Below, one piece after another: positions 1 to 8,925 of a DNA stretch of 64,000 nucleotides; position 1 is the stretch's first letter; the number at the start of each line of letters is the position of its first letter. The stretch is taken from the NCBI RefSeq assembly GCF_000145275.1, contig NC_014393.1, positions 1,922,001 through 1,986,000 of the forward strand, in the 5' to 3' direction. The DNA is from Clostridium cellulovorans 743B. GTDB taxonomy: Bacteria > Bacillota > Clostridia > Clostridiales > Clostridiaceae. The notes under the pieces are model-generated. The model had not been told where the DNA came from. It ran no database searches and was given only the letters and a program-made list of their open reading frames with translations. Made by a program: the position numbers and the translations under genes.

Positions 1-738
1 TCCTATTATAAGATGATCTCTTATTTCTTTTTCGCAAACCCCTTCATAATTTAAGGTTAAATATTCAGAAGTATTAATTAATTCTCCTTTAGATATTGCA
101 CCATCAGCATATCTTAGGAATGCAATTTTAGGAATACTAACAATTTCATTACTATAATTTAGAATTGCTGTTCCAGTGTTTATTTTCCCTATAGACTTTG
201 CGGGGATGTTTTTACCATAGATTGTTCGTATATCAACACTAAGATTTTTTGTTTTTAATAGTGTAAGAATGTTAATGATTTGTTTTATAGAGTTATCTAA
301 TGGAAGATTTATGTCTATTCCAGATAAACCGTTGATTCCAGGTTTTCCTGGAAGACCATCTTTACCAGGAGACCCAGGATCGCCCTTAGGACCTTTTTCA
401 CCGTCTTTACCAGGAGGCCCAGGATCGCCCTTAGGACCTTTTTCTCCGTCTTTACCAGGAGGCCCAGGATCGCCCTTAGGACCTTTTTCACCGTCTTTAC
501 CAGGAGGGCCAGGATCGCCCTTAGGACCTTTTTCTCCATCTTTACCAGCAGGTCCAGGATCACCTTTAGGTCCAGTTTCACCATCTTTACCAGCAAGTCC
601 CCGTGGACCTCGTGGTCCAGCTTCACCTGGAGGTCCCGCTGGTCCAGGAGCTGGAAGAGAATCAGAATTTTTTTGATTTAATAAGAAAAGCAATAATAGA
701 AGACTTAAGCCATTGTTATTATTACCATAATTACTCAT
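1..738 (-). CDS. Collagen-like surface protein, partial (C-terminus beyond window)
   Basis: Reading the minus strand from the ATG at 738 gives 246 open codons to the window edge. Residues 1-30 begin MSNYGNNNNG and carry a short hydrophobic run (LSLLLLLFLL). Next comes a Gly-X-Y tract of about 110 residues with five near-perfect GPPGKDGEKGPKGDP-type 15-residue units. A non-collagenous C-terminal domain follows, with no stop in the window. The RBS GGAG (744-748 on the minus strand) fits this start. Known: Gly-X-Y proteins of spore-forming Firmicutes are often exosporium filaments (BclA-like) or cell-surface fibres. Inference: a spore- or cell-surface fibre. The C-terminal domain is not one I recognise, so no specific name is given. 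Confidence 0.88.
   Translation of the reverse strand, partial: MSNYGNNNNGLSLLLLLFLLNQKNSDSLPAPGPAGPPGEAGPRGPRGLAGKDGETGPKGDPGPAGKDGEKGPKGDPGPPGKDGEKGPKGDPGPPGKDGEKGPKGDPGPPGKDGEKGPKGDPGSPGKDGLPGKPGINGLSGIDINLPLDNSIKQIINILTLLKTKNLSVDIRTIYGKNIPAKSIGKINTGTAILNYSNEIVSIPKIAFLRYADGAISKGELINTSEYLTLNYEGVCEKEIRDHLIIG
376..600 (-). repeat. Five tandem 45-bp units encoding Gly-X-Y repeats
   Basis: Five consecutive 45-bp units (600-556, 555-511, 510-466, 465-421, 420-376) each encode a 15-residue collagen block. Three central units are almost identical in DNA as well as protein, suggesting recent unit duplication. A degenerate sixth unit (375-331, starting GSPGKDGLPGKPG) leads into the C-terminal domain. 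Confidence 0.9.
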
Positions 739-1049
739 CGCAGCTCCTAATAAAATGTTATATAATATTGTATTAGAATACTAAATAACATTATGATAAA
801 AAATGCACATAAGCTAACTTAAAAAACCACCATAGTGATTATATGAATAAAATATAAATTTAATAACTAATTTAATTTTATTCAATATTAAATTTAAAAA
901 TGAGTTCAGAAAATACTTAAAAGAACGATACTATAAATTAGGAAATATATCTCCTTGTATACATGTAATGTTCGTTATTATAGGGTGTTATTTTAGGTTA
1001 ATGAGATTTATGGCATTTAGATTATTAGGAATTAGAGGTAGATAGACAG
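739..1049. other. Intergenic region between divergent genes
   Basis: This AT-rich gap separates the minus-strand collagen-like gene from the plus-strand acetyltransferase, so it should hold both promoters. The collagen-gene RBS lies at 744-748 and a GAGG RBS for the acetyltransferase lies near 1034-1037. I see no clear hairpin, tRNA or further gene. Confidence 0.5.
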
Positions 1050-1511
1050 ATGTTTATAAGAGATTACGAAGAGAAGGATTTAAGTGAAATATTGGAGGTA
1101 TTCTATAATTCCGTAAGGAATATTAGATCATACAACTACACAAGAGAAGAGATTGAACATTGGGCTCCAGATGAACCAGATATTGAGGATTGGAGAAGAA
1201 GTTTAGGAAATAGCATAACTAATGTAGCAGAATCTTCAGGAAAAATTATTGGTTTTGCACAACTGACTAAAGAAGGATATATTGAAAGGCTGTATATACA
1301 TAATAGCTTTCAAGGTAAAGGTGTTGGTTCACAACTTATTGCTGATATAGAGATGGAAGCTCAAAATCGTGGGATAAAAGAAATTATAGTTTATGCAGCA
1401 GAAATTGCTAAAGGCTTCTATGAAAAAATGGGCTATACTTGTTTGAAGAAAATGAGAAGAGATTATAACGGACTTATATATAATAACTATGTTTTAAGAA
1501 AAAAAATATAA
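1050..1511 (+). CDS. GNAT-family N-acetyltransferase
   Basis: The 153-residue protein has the GNAT fold signature. An N-terminal segment (FIRDYEEKDL) is followed by the acetyl-CoA pyrophosphate loop QGKGVGSQLI at about residues 89-98 (R/Q-x-x-G-x-G/A type) and a C-terminal YEKMGY strand typical of small-molecule acetyltransferases. Known: such enzymes move an acetyl group from acetyl-CoA to an amine. The substrate cannot be read from the sequence. The start follows a GAGG site. It is monocistronic or weakly linked to recQ, which begins 81 bases downstream with its own RBS. Confidence 0.85.
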   Translation: MFIRDYEEKDLSEILEVFYNSVRNIRSYNYTREEIEHWAPDEPDIEDWRRSLGNSITNVAESSGKIIGFAQLTKEGYIERLYIHNSFQGKGVGSQLIADIEMEAQNRGIKEIIVYAAEIAKGFYEKMGYTCLKKMRRDYNGLIYNNYVLRKKI

Positions 1512-1592
1512 TTATTAAGTATTAATAAAATTTATATTTACTAATAAAATTGTTAATAATTTAAATAACGAAAATATTGCAAGGAGATTTGC

Positions 1593-3818
1593 ATGAAATT
1601 AGAAATACAGCAATTATTAAAAAAATACTATGGTTATGATTCCTTAAGAGAAGCACAAGAAAAAACCATAGAAAAAATCTTAGAGGGCAAAGATACACTA
1701 ACGATAATGCCTACAGGTGGGGGGAAATCTATATGTTATCAATTGTCAGCTCTAATGCTTAAGGGAGTAACTATAGTTATTTCACCACTAATATCCCTTA
1801 TGAAGGAACAAGTGGATACCTTAAATGAACTTGGGATAAATAGTACTTATATAAATAGTTCTGTTGAAAAAAATCAGGTAATATCTCGAATTATGGCACT
1901 GAAAAATGGTGAATATAAAATTCTATATGTAGCACCTGAAAGATTAGAAAATTATGATTTTATTCAAGTGATTTCAGATATAGATATTGCAATGATAGCT
2001 GTTGATGAAGCTCATTGCGTTTCTCAGTGGGGACATGATTTTAGACCAAGTTATAGAAGAATAAGCAATATGATAGGATGCTTAAAGCATAGGCCAATAA
2101 TATCGGCATTTACAGCTACAGCGACGGAGGAAGTAAAGAAAGATATAATTTCTCTGTTAGGTTTAGCAACCCCAGATGTTTTTATCAATGGCTTTGATAG
2201 ACAAAACCTTAATTTAAAGGTTTTAAAAGGTATTAATAAAAGAGATTTTTTAAAAGAATATCTAGCCCAAAATAAAGGGTTATGTGGAATAATATACACT
2301 TCTACAAGAAAAGATGCTGAGAAGGTTTATGAGTTTTTGTTAAAGGAAAATCATAAAGTTGGTGTTTATCATGGTGGTTTGTCTGATGAAAAAAGAAATC
2401 AATTTCAAGAAGACTTCATTTATGATAATGTTGATATTATGGTTGCAACCAATGCTTTTGGTATGGGAATAGATAAATCAAATGTTAGGTATGTAATTCA
2501 TTATAATATGCCTAAAAGCATAGAAGCTTATTATCAAGAAGTGGGCCGTGGGGGTAGAGATGGTGGAGAAAGTGATTGCATATTGCTTTTTAATATGCAG
2601 GATGTTCAAACACAGAGATTTCTAATTGATTCAAGGGAAATCCCCGAAACTATAAAGAAGAATGAATATAAAAAATTACAGGAAATGCTTGATTACTGCT
2701 ATACTTCAAAATGCCAAAGAAAGTACCTTTTAGAGTACTTTGGAGAAGTGGTAGACTATGATAATTGCGAAAAGTGTTTTAACTGTACAGGTTCCTCAGA
2801 ATTAACAAACATAACTATAGATGCTTATAAGATATTCTCTTGTATTTTAAGAACTAATGAGAGATTTGGTAAGAACATAATAGCTGGAGTTTTGAAGGGT
2901 TCTAAAAATGAAAAGATATTAACTCAAGGTTTAGGAACACAAAGTACTTATGGAATTATGTCAGAAAAAACTATAAAAGACATAACTGACATAATAAATA
3001 TTTTAGTAGCTGATGGTTACATTAACGTAACAGAAAGCGAATTTCCTACTTTAAAAGTTTCCAATAGGGGAATATTAGCTTTAAAGAATAAAGAGGAAGT
3101 TTATATAAGAGCAAAAATTAAGACAACAAAAATAGTAAAAGAAGATAGTGAATTATTTGATATATTAAAGAAATTAAGATTTGAAATAGCCAAGGAAGAA
3201 AGAGTACCTTCTTACATTATTTTTGCTGATACTTGCTTAAAAGAAATCAGCAGTTATATGCCACAATCAAAAGAAGAATTATTACAAATAAAAGGTGTGG
3301 GAGAGAGAAAGTACGAAAAATATGGAGATAGATTTATAGCAGTAATAAAAGAATATATAGAAAAAAATAATATAGATGTACAAAGTTTGAATTTAGCAGA
3401 TGAAAGCGATGAAGAGAACTTCAAAAGTGAAACAGAACAAGGAAAAGCTGAAGAGAAGAAAAAAACACATCTTGTATCTATGGAATTGTATAATGAAGGA
3501 AACTCTCTAGAAAATATCTCAAAGATTAGGAGTATTTCTGTTAATACTGCGGAGCAACATATCATTCTTTGTTATGAAGAAGGGTATAATATAGATATCA
3601 ATAAGCTAGTTCAGCTGGAATATAAAAATCAAATTCTTGACGCTATAAAAGATGTTGGAGATGAGAAGTTAAAGCCTATAAAAGCAATGTTGCCTGAAGA
3701 GGTTACTTATACATCTATAAAAGCTGTTCTTGCAGAAGAAAGAAGAATGGCTAATGGTAACATAAACATAAATCCTAAGGATTTGACAACATACACAAAT
3801 GATGATATTATTATTTAG
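1593..3818 (+). CDS. recQ: ATP-dependent DNA helicase RecQ
   Basis: This 741-residue 3'-5' DNA helicase has the complete RecQ layout. Walker A is MPTGGGKS at about 39-46 and the DEAH box is at 138-141, followed by CVSQWGHDFR. The helicase C domain contains QEVGRGGRDG. A four-cysteine zinc site (CYTSKC...CEKCFNC) lies near 369-400, then the winged-helix RQC region. An HRDC domain sits near 520-590 (LLQIKGVGERKYEKYG). The last ~110 residues resemble the RecQ-associated C-terminal helix-turn-helix domain. RecQ acts in recombination and replication-fork repair. The RBS AAGGAGA precedes the ATG. No operon partner is evident. Confidence 0.95.
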   Translation: MKLEIQQLLKKYYGYDSLREAQEKTIEKILEGKDTLTIMPTGGGKSICYQLSALMLKGVTIVISPLISLMKEQVDTLNELGINSTYINSSVEKNQVISRIMALKNGEYKILYVAPERLENYDFIQVISDIDIAMIAVDEAHCVSQWGHDFRPSYRRISNMIGCLKHRPIISAFTATATEEVKKDIISLLGLATPDVFINGFDRQNLNLKVLKGINKRDFLKEYLAQNKGLCGIIYTSTRKDAEKVYEFLLKENHKVGVYHGGLSDEKRNQFQEDFIYDNVDIMVATNAFGMGIDKSNVRYVIHYNMPKSIEAYYQEVGRGGRDGGESDCILLFNMQDVQTQRFLIDSREIPETIKKNEYKKLQEMLDYCYTSKCQRKYLLEYFGEVVDYDNCEKCFNCTGSSELTNITIDAYKIFSCILRTNERFGKNIIAGVLKGSKNEKILTQGLGTQSTYGIMSEKTIKDITDIINILVADGYINVTESEFPTLKVSNRGILALKNKEEVYIRAKIKTTKIVKEDSELFDILKKLRFEIAKEERVPSYIIFADTCLKEISSYMPQSKEELLQIKGVGERKYEKYGDRFIAVIKEYIEKNNIDVQSLNLADESDEENFKSETEQGKAEEKKKTHLVSMELYNEGNSLENISKIRSISVNTAEQHIILCYEEGYNIDINKLVQLEYKNQILDAIKDVGDEKLKPIKAMLPEEVTYTSIKAVLAEERRMANGNININPKDLTTYTNDDIII

Positions 3819-3894
3819 AAAATGCATGCTTAGTTTTAATCAAAACTGTGATTTTGATCTCTATAGTATGCTCTAATGGTTAAAATTGAATAGT

Positions 3895-3996
3895 TACCTT
3901 TAACTCAAGTCCAGAGAGGCTGAGAAGGTGTTTGGAAATAGTTTAACAATAGGGAATTTCTATGCCTTCAACTTTATGGTGAAGGCATTTTTTTTA
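3895..3996 (+). promoter_or_regulatory. PyrR-type transcription attenuator of carAB
   Basis: At 3908-3927 lies AGTCCAGAGAGGCTGAGAAGG-type sequence, the conserved loop of PyrR-binding hairpins. It is closed by CTCA (3904-3907) with TGAG (3921-3924) and ACCTT with AAGGT outside. Downstream is a terminator: ATGCCTTCA (3962-3970) pairs with TGAAGGCAT (3980-3988), followed by eight T. Known: UMP-bound PyrR stabilises the upper hairpin and lets the terminator form. This implies pyrimidine repression of carAB by a PyrR encoded outside the window. Confidence 0.88.
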
Positions 3997-4048
3997 TCCC
4001 TTAATCCAAATGCTGAAATTCTAAAAAAATTTGAATTGAGGTGTTTTT

Positions 4049-5134
4049 ATGAACGGAATTTTATACTTAGAAGACGGTACTGTTTTTTATGGCAAAGCTT
4101 TTGGAAAGCAAGGAACTGCTATAGGAGAGGTAGTTTTCAATACATCAATGACAGGATATCAAGAAATTCTAACAGACCCATCTTATGCAGGGCAGATAGT
4201 AAATATGACCTATCCATTAATAGGAAACTATGGAACTAGCTCATCTTTTAATCAAAGTAAGAAGATTTACGCCAAAGGATTTGTAGTAAAGGAATTATGC
4301 GGTAAAGGTTCAAACTATACGAATGAAGAAGAATTAAATGAATTTTTAAAGAAAATGGATACAATTGCATTAAGTGGTATAGATACTAGAGCTCTTACAA
4401 GAAAAATAAGAAGTTGTGGTGCTATGAAATGTATAATAACCTCAGAAGAACTTACTATTGAGGAAATGGAATCCATTATTAAGAATACTGAGTTTGGTAT
4501 AGAGCAAGTTAAAGAAGTAAGTAGAACCGAAATTGAGCATATAAAAGGTAGCGGTCCTAGAGTAGCAGTCTTAGATTTTGGTATTAAGAATAATATTCTT
4601 GAGAATTTAAAGAATTTAGGCTGTGATTTAACTATATTCCCATACGACTCGACTTATGAACAAATTATGAAAATTAATCCACAAGGTGTTTTCCTAAGCA
4701 ATGGTCCTGGAGATCCAACATCTATACCAGAAGTGGTTGAAATTGTTAAAAAATTAGTTAAGGTTAAACCTACATTTGGAATATGTTTAGGCCACCAAAT
4801 TTTATCTCTAGCTTTTGGTGGAAAGACTTACAAACTAAAGTTTGGACACAGAGGTGGAAACCATGGTGTTTATGATATAGAAAGAGATAGAGCATATATC
4901 ACTTCTCAAAATCATGGTTATGCTGTTGACCCAGCAAGCTTAGAAGGAAAAGACGTTGTTGTAACACATATAAATTTAAATGACAATACTGTTGAAGGTA
5001 TGAAACACGAGACTTTACCTGTATTTTCAGTTCAGTTTCATCCAGAAGGTGCACCGGGACCTGAAGATTCTGCTTATCTCTTTGATAAGTTTATGGATTT
5101 AATGGATAACGCTGTTGACGCCAAAGCAATATAA
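4049..5134 (+). CDS. carA: Carbamoyl-phosphate synthase small (glutaminase) subunit
   Basis: This 361-residue subunit hydrolyses glutamine and channels ammonia to CarB for carbamoyl phosphate, feeding pyrimidine and arginine synthesis. The N-terminal CPSase domain begins LYLEDGTVFYGKAFG. The C-terminal class I glutamine amidotransferase domain has the nucleophile Cys at about residue 246 in FGICLGHQ and the catalytic His/Glu in VQFHPEG near the C-terminus. Length is normal for the family. GAGGTG at 4038-4043 supports the start. The upstream PyrR attenuator points to pyrimidine control. Its partner carB starts 177 bases downstream, an unusually long and structured gap. Confidence 0.96.
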   Translation: MNGILYLEDGTVFYGKAFGKQGTAIGEVVFNTSMTGYQEILTDPSYAGQIVNMTYPLIGNYGTSSSFNQSKKIYAKGFVVKELCGKGSNYTNEEELNEFLKKMDTIALSGIDTRALTRKIRSCGAMKCIITSEELTIEEMESIIKNTEFGIEQVKEVSRTEIEHIKGSGPRVAVLDFGIKNNILENLKNLGCDLTIFPYDSTYEQIMKINPQGVFLSNGPGDPTSIPEVVEIVKKLVKVKPTFGICLGHQILSLAFGGKTYKLKFGHRGGNHGVYDIERDRAYITSQNHGYAVDPASLEGKDVVVTHINLNDNTVEGMKHETLPVFSVQFHPEGAPGPEDSAYLFDKFMDLMDNAVDAKAI

Positions 5135-5139
5135 ACAGA

Positions 5140-5290
5140 GTTCTTTGTTTCAGGGGGAGTTTACTCCATCTGAAACTTAGAAATCGTTATCCAGGGACGT
5201 AGTAGCCGTTAACTTCCACTTTATGGAAGATGGGAGTGTTACGGATAGTAGTCATCGGGTAAATCCAAGAAATGAAACTAGGACTTAAGA
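5140..5290 (+). ncRNA. Putative structured RNA element between carA and carB
   Basis: The gap is far less AT-rich than ordinary spacers here and is full of pairings. GTTTCAG (5147-5153) pairs with CTGAAAC (5170-5176) around an inner GGAG/CTCC. CTTCCA (5213-5218) pairs with TGGAAG (5224-5229). CCGTTAAC (5206-5213) can pair with GTTACGG (5238-5244), competing with TATCC (5188-5192)/GGATA (5243-5247). I recognise no riboswitch class: it lacks the signatures I know for SAM, TPP, purine, glycine, lysine, T-box and c-di-GMP elements. It could be a cis-regulator of carB, an mRNA-processing site, or a remnant of a mobile-element end. Confidence 0.5.
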
Positions 5291-5311
5291 TAATAGGAGG
5301 ATGGATGCTTT

Positions 5312-8300
5312 ATGCCAAGAAATGAGAAACTTAAAAAAGTATTAATATTAGGTTCAGGCCCAATAATTATAGGTCAAGCAGCGGAGTTCGATTATTCAGG
5401 TACTCAAGCTTGTAAATCTATAAAAGAAGAAGGGATAGAAACCATTCTTATAAATAGTAATCCTGCAACTATTATGACAGATTCAAATGTTGCGGATAAA
5501 GTATATATTGAACCTTTAAAAGAAGAGGTTGTAGAAGAAATAATAAAGAATGAAAGACCAGATGGAATTCTAGCTGGTTTCGGTGGTCAAACTGCCTTAA
5601 ATCTTGCAATGAACTTAAGAGAACAAGGGATTTTAGATAAGTATAACGTAGAATTATTAGGCACTAACAGTGATGCGATAAAAAAAGCTGAAGACAGAGA
5701 AGAATTCAAGAATCTTATGTTAGAGATAGGAGAGCCAATACCATCGAGTATAATCGCTCATACCCTTGAAGAATGTATAGATTTCGTTGGGAAAATTGGG
5801 TTCCCAGTAATAATAAGACCAGCATATACCCTAGGGGGAAGTGGTGGCGGAATTGCATCTAACATGGATGAGTTACATGATATCTGCTCAAGAGGATTAA
5901 AACTTAGTCCAATAGGACAAATATTACTTGAACAAAGTGTTGCAGGTTGGAAAGAAATTGAGTATGAAGTTATCAGAGACGCTAAAGACAATTGTATAAT
6001 AATTTGTAACATGGAAAACTTTGACCCTGTAGGTGTTCATACTGGAGACTCAATAGTTATTGCTCCTTCTCAAACTTTAACAGATAAACAATATCACATG
6101 TTGAGAAGTGCAGCTACAAAGATAATTAGAAGCCTTAAAATAGAAGGTGGATGTAATATACAATACGCTTTAGATCCAGTAAGCGAAAATTATGTTGTTA
6201 TAGAAGTTAACCCTAGAGTTAGTAGATCTTCAGCTCTTGCATCAAAAGCTGCTGGATATCCAATAGCGAAAATAGCTTCTAAAATAGCAATTGGTTATTC
6301 TTTAGATGAGCTTAAGAACTATGTTACACAAACTTCATCTGCATGCTTTGAACCTACATTAGACTATGTAGTAGTTAAAATACCAAAGTGGCCTTTTGAT
6401 AAGTTTATAACAGCACATAGAAGCCTTGGAACGCAAATGAAGGCTACTGGAGAGGTAATGAGTATAGACAGAACCTTTGAAGCAGCTGTTTTAAAAGCTA
6501 TAACTTCTCTTGAAGGTGGATTAAGTGCTTTAAGACTTGATAAGTTTATTTACATGAGAAAAGATGAGCTTATAGAAAAGATTAAAAAGCAAGATGATGA
6601 GAGAATATTCGCTATTGCTCAAGCTATGAGACAAGGTGCATCTATAGATGAAATACATGAGGCAACAAAAATCGATAAATGGTTCCTTCAAGGAATAAGA
6701 AACATTATCGATATGGAACTTATGTTAAAAGATAAGAACATCCTTAAGAAGCCTATTAAAGAAGCTAAGGAAATGGGCTTTACAATAAAGGAAATTGCAG
6801 CACTTACAAAGATAAGTGAAAAAGAAGTTGAAGATTATATAAAAGAAAATAATATCATTCCTGTATACAAGGTTGTTGATACTTGTGGAGGAGAATTTGA
6901 AGCAGCAACTCCTTATTATTATTCAACTTATGAAGAGGAAGATGAAAATATAATAAAGGACAACAAGAAAATAGTAGTTATAGGTTCTGGTCCAATAAGG
7001 ATTGGTCAAGGAATAGAATTTGACTATTGCTGCGTACACGGTGTATGGGCAATAAGAGATGCTGAATATGAATCTATAATAATAAACAATAATCCTGAAA
7101 CTGTAAGTACAGATTTTGATACTTCAGATAAGCTATACTTTGAATCTCTATATATAGATAATGTAATGGATATTATAAATAGAGAAAAACCAGAAGGGGT
7201 TGTTGTTCAATTTGGTGGCCAGACAGCTATAAATCTTGCTGAACAATTAACCAAACGTGGAGTAAATATCCTTGGCACTGATTTTGAAGCTATAGATTTA
7301 GCTGAAGATAGAGAAAAATTCTCTAAATTCTTAGAGGATATAAACATAGAAGCACCAAAAGGCAGAGCTATAACTAGCATGAGTGAAGGTTATGATGCTG
7401 TAGCTCAGCTTGGATATCCTGTAATCTTAAGACCATCCTATGTAATTGGTGGAAGAGCAATGCAAGTTGTTTATGATAAAGCAGGACTTCAAAAATATCT
7501 TACAGAAGCAGTAACTTTATCAACAGAGCATCCAGTGCTTATTGATAAATATATTCAAGGAACAGAAATTGAAGTGGACGCAATCAGTGATGGAGAAAAT
7601 ATATTAATACCTGGAATAATGGAACACGTTGAAAGAACTGGTGTACATTCAGGTGATAGTATAACTATTTATCCAGAATTCACATTAAGCGAAGACGTGA
7701 TGGCAACACTTTTAGATTGTACTGAAAGAATTGCTAAGGGGCTAAAAATAAAAGGTTTAGTAAACATACAATATGTTTTTGATGGAGAAAAGGTTAGAGT
7801 TATAGAAGTTAATCCAAGAGCATCAAGAACAGTACCAATCTTAAGCAAGGTAACTAATATACCAATGGTTAAAATTGCTGTTGATATAATGCTTGGCAAA
7901 AAGCTTAAAGATATGGAATATGGAATTGGATTAAATAGAAATAAGAATTTATATGCTGTGAAGGTTCCTGTATTCTCTAATGAAAAATTGGTAAATGTAG
8001 ATACATATCTTGGACCAGAGATGAAATCTACAGGAGAAGTCCTTGGGGTAGATGATGATTTAGATATAGCGATTTATAAAGGTTTTATAGCTTCAGGTTT
8101 AAACGTAATAGATGGAGGAAATATATATATTTCCTTGAAAGACGTAGATAAAGAAGAAGGAGCTGCACTTGTAGAAGAATATATTAATAGGGGCTTTAAG
8201 ATTTTCTCAAGTGGTAAAACTCATGATTATCTAAAAGAAAAGGGACTGGACACAAATATAATTACAATAGCTGAACTTATGAAGATGATACCAAAGGGTG

Positions 8301-8506
8301 AGATGAGTTTAGTTCTAAATACTCCAACTAAAGGTAATCATGTTGAAACAATAGGATTTAAAATAAGAAGAAAAGCAGCAGAATATAAGATTCCTGTGTT
8401 TACATGTATAGATACTGCAGCTTGTTTCTTAAAAGCTATTGATGTGAAGAAGAAGGATAAGACTGTTTCATATAAGCCAATGTCATACTATTTTGAAAAG
8501 AAATAG
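5312..8506 (+). CDS. carB: Carbamoyl-phosphate synthase large subunit
   Basis: This 1064-residue subunit makes carbamoyl phosphate from bicarbonate, ammonia and two ATP. It shows the internal duplication of the family. Two ATP-grasp halves begin with KVLILGSGPIIIGQ (about 8-21) and KIVVIGSGPIRIGQ (about 552-565), each followed by EFDY. A central oligomerisation region lies between them, and the last ~130 residues form the MGS-like allosteric domain. ATP-grasp signatures GGSGGGIA and EVNPRVSRSSALASK are intact. The start follows AGGAGG (5295-5300). It is cotranscribed with carA unless the structured gap intervenes. Confidence 0.97.
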   Translation: MPRNEKLKKVLILGSGPIIIGQAAEFDYSGTQACKSIKEEGIETILINSNPATIMTDSNVADKVYIEPLKEEVVEEIIKNERPDGILAGFGGQTALNLAMNLREQGILDKYNVELLGTNSDAIKKAEDREEFKNLMLEIGEPIPSSIIAHTLEECIDFVGKIGFPVIIRPAYTLGGSGGGIASNMDELHDICSRGLKLSPIGQILLEQSVAGWKEIEYEVIRDAKDNCIIICNMENFDPVGVHTGDSIVIAPSQTLTDKQYHMLRSAATKIIRSLKIEGGCNIQYALDPVSENYVVIEVNPRVSRSSALASKAAGYPIAKIASKIAIGYSLDELKNYVTQTSSACFEPTLDYVVVKIPKWPFDKFITAHRSLGTQMKATGEVMSIDRTFEAAVLKAITSLEGGLSALRLDKFIYMRKDELIEKIKKQDDERIFAIAQAMRQGASIDEIHEATKIDKWFLQGIRNIIDMELMLKDKNILKKPIKEAKEMGFTIKEIAALTKISEKEVEDYIKENNIIPVYKVVDTCGGEFEAATPYYYSTYEEEDENIIKDNKKIVVIGSGPIRIGQGIEFDYCCVHGVWAIRDAEYESIIINNNPETVSTDFDTSDKLYFESLYIDNVMDIINREKPEGVVVQFGGQTAINLAEQLTKRGVNILGTDFEAIDLAEDREKFSKFLEDINIEAPKGRAITSMSEGYDAVAQLGYPVILRPSYVIGGRAMQVVYDKAGLQKYLTEAVTLSTEHPVLIDKYIQGTEIEVDAISDGENILIPGIMEHVERTGVHSGDSITIYPEFTLSEDVMATLLDCTERIAKGLKIKGLVNIQYVFDGEKVRVIEVNPRASRTVPILSKVTNIPMVKIAVDIMLGKKLKDMEYGIGLNRNKNLYAVKVPVFSNEKLVNVDTYLGPEMKSTGEVLGVDDDLDIAIYKGFIASGLNVIDGGNIYISLKDVDKEEGAALVEEYINRGFKIFSSGKTHDYLKEKGLDTNIITIAELMKMIPKGEMSLVLNTPTKGNHVETIGFKIRRKAAEYKIPVFTCIDTAACFLKAIDVKKKDKTVSYKPMSYYFEKK

Positions 8507-8548
8507 TAAGTGAGATTGATGTTAGGGGCAAAATATTTACTTTAAAGA

Positions 8549-8574
8549 GAGACTCTAGGTATTCCTAGGGTCTC
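8549..8574 (+). terminator. Hairpin after carB
   Basis: GAGACTCTAGG pairs with CCTAGGGTCTC around TATT. It lacks a clean T-run (followed by TTGACTTAG), so termination here is probable but weaker than at other sites. Confidence 0.55.
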
Positions 8575-8925
8575 TTGACTTAGATAAAAATTTTTATAGA
8601 TTTTCAAAGCTAAAGCGCAACTTGTTCAGAATCTTTTAATTTTAGATAAAGCTGATATCTTAGCGCGATATTTTTGAAAAAATTATAGACACAAGCCAAA
8701 GGTTGTAATGGGAAAATCCATACTCTATTAGAATAATGTTAAATATAATACATAACTTTTATTAATAATAATTGAGAATGATATTTATATATGGTATAAA
8801 TATATTGTTAGAAATAAATATAAATGAAATGTATAAAAAAACTAAAAACATTAGAATGTAATATTCGGGTATGATAATATAGTGTTGAATAATATATTTA
8901 ACTTAAAGCTAAGGAGGAATATCTT
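8575..8925. other. AT-rich intergenic region
   Basis: About 350 bases without a credible gene or a compact hairpin. The stretch should contain the promoter of the downstream membrane-protein gene; AT-rich TATGATAATATAG near 8871 is a candidate -10 region. Nothing else is visible. Confidence 0.4.

Noticed and set aside
376..600. Regular repeats that could suggest a CRISPR array
   Set aside because: Units are directly adjacent with no spacers and encode protein.
269..676. Open frames on the plus strand and in a shifted minus frame across the collagen repeats
   Set aside because: They are by-products of the 45-bp repeat; only the minus frame starting at 738 gives Gly-X-Y and has an RBS.
5140..5290. 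Match of the carA-carB block to the ZTP (pfl), c-di-GMP or SAM riboswitch
   Set aside because: Single words such as GGGACG and CGGGTAA recall those classes but the required paired context is missing.
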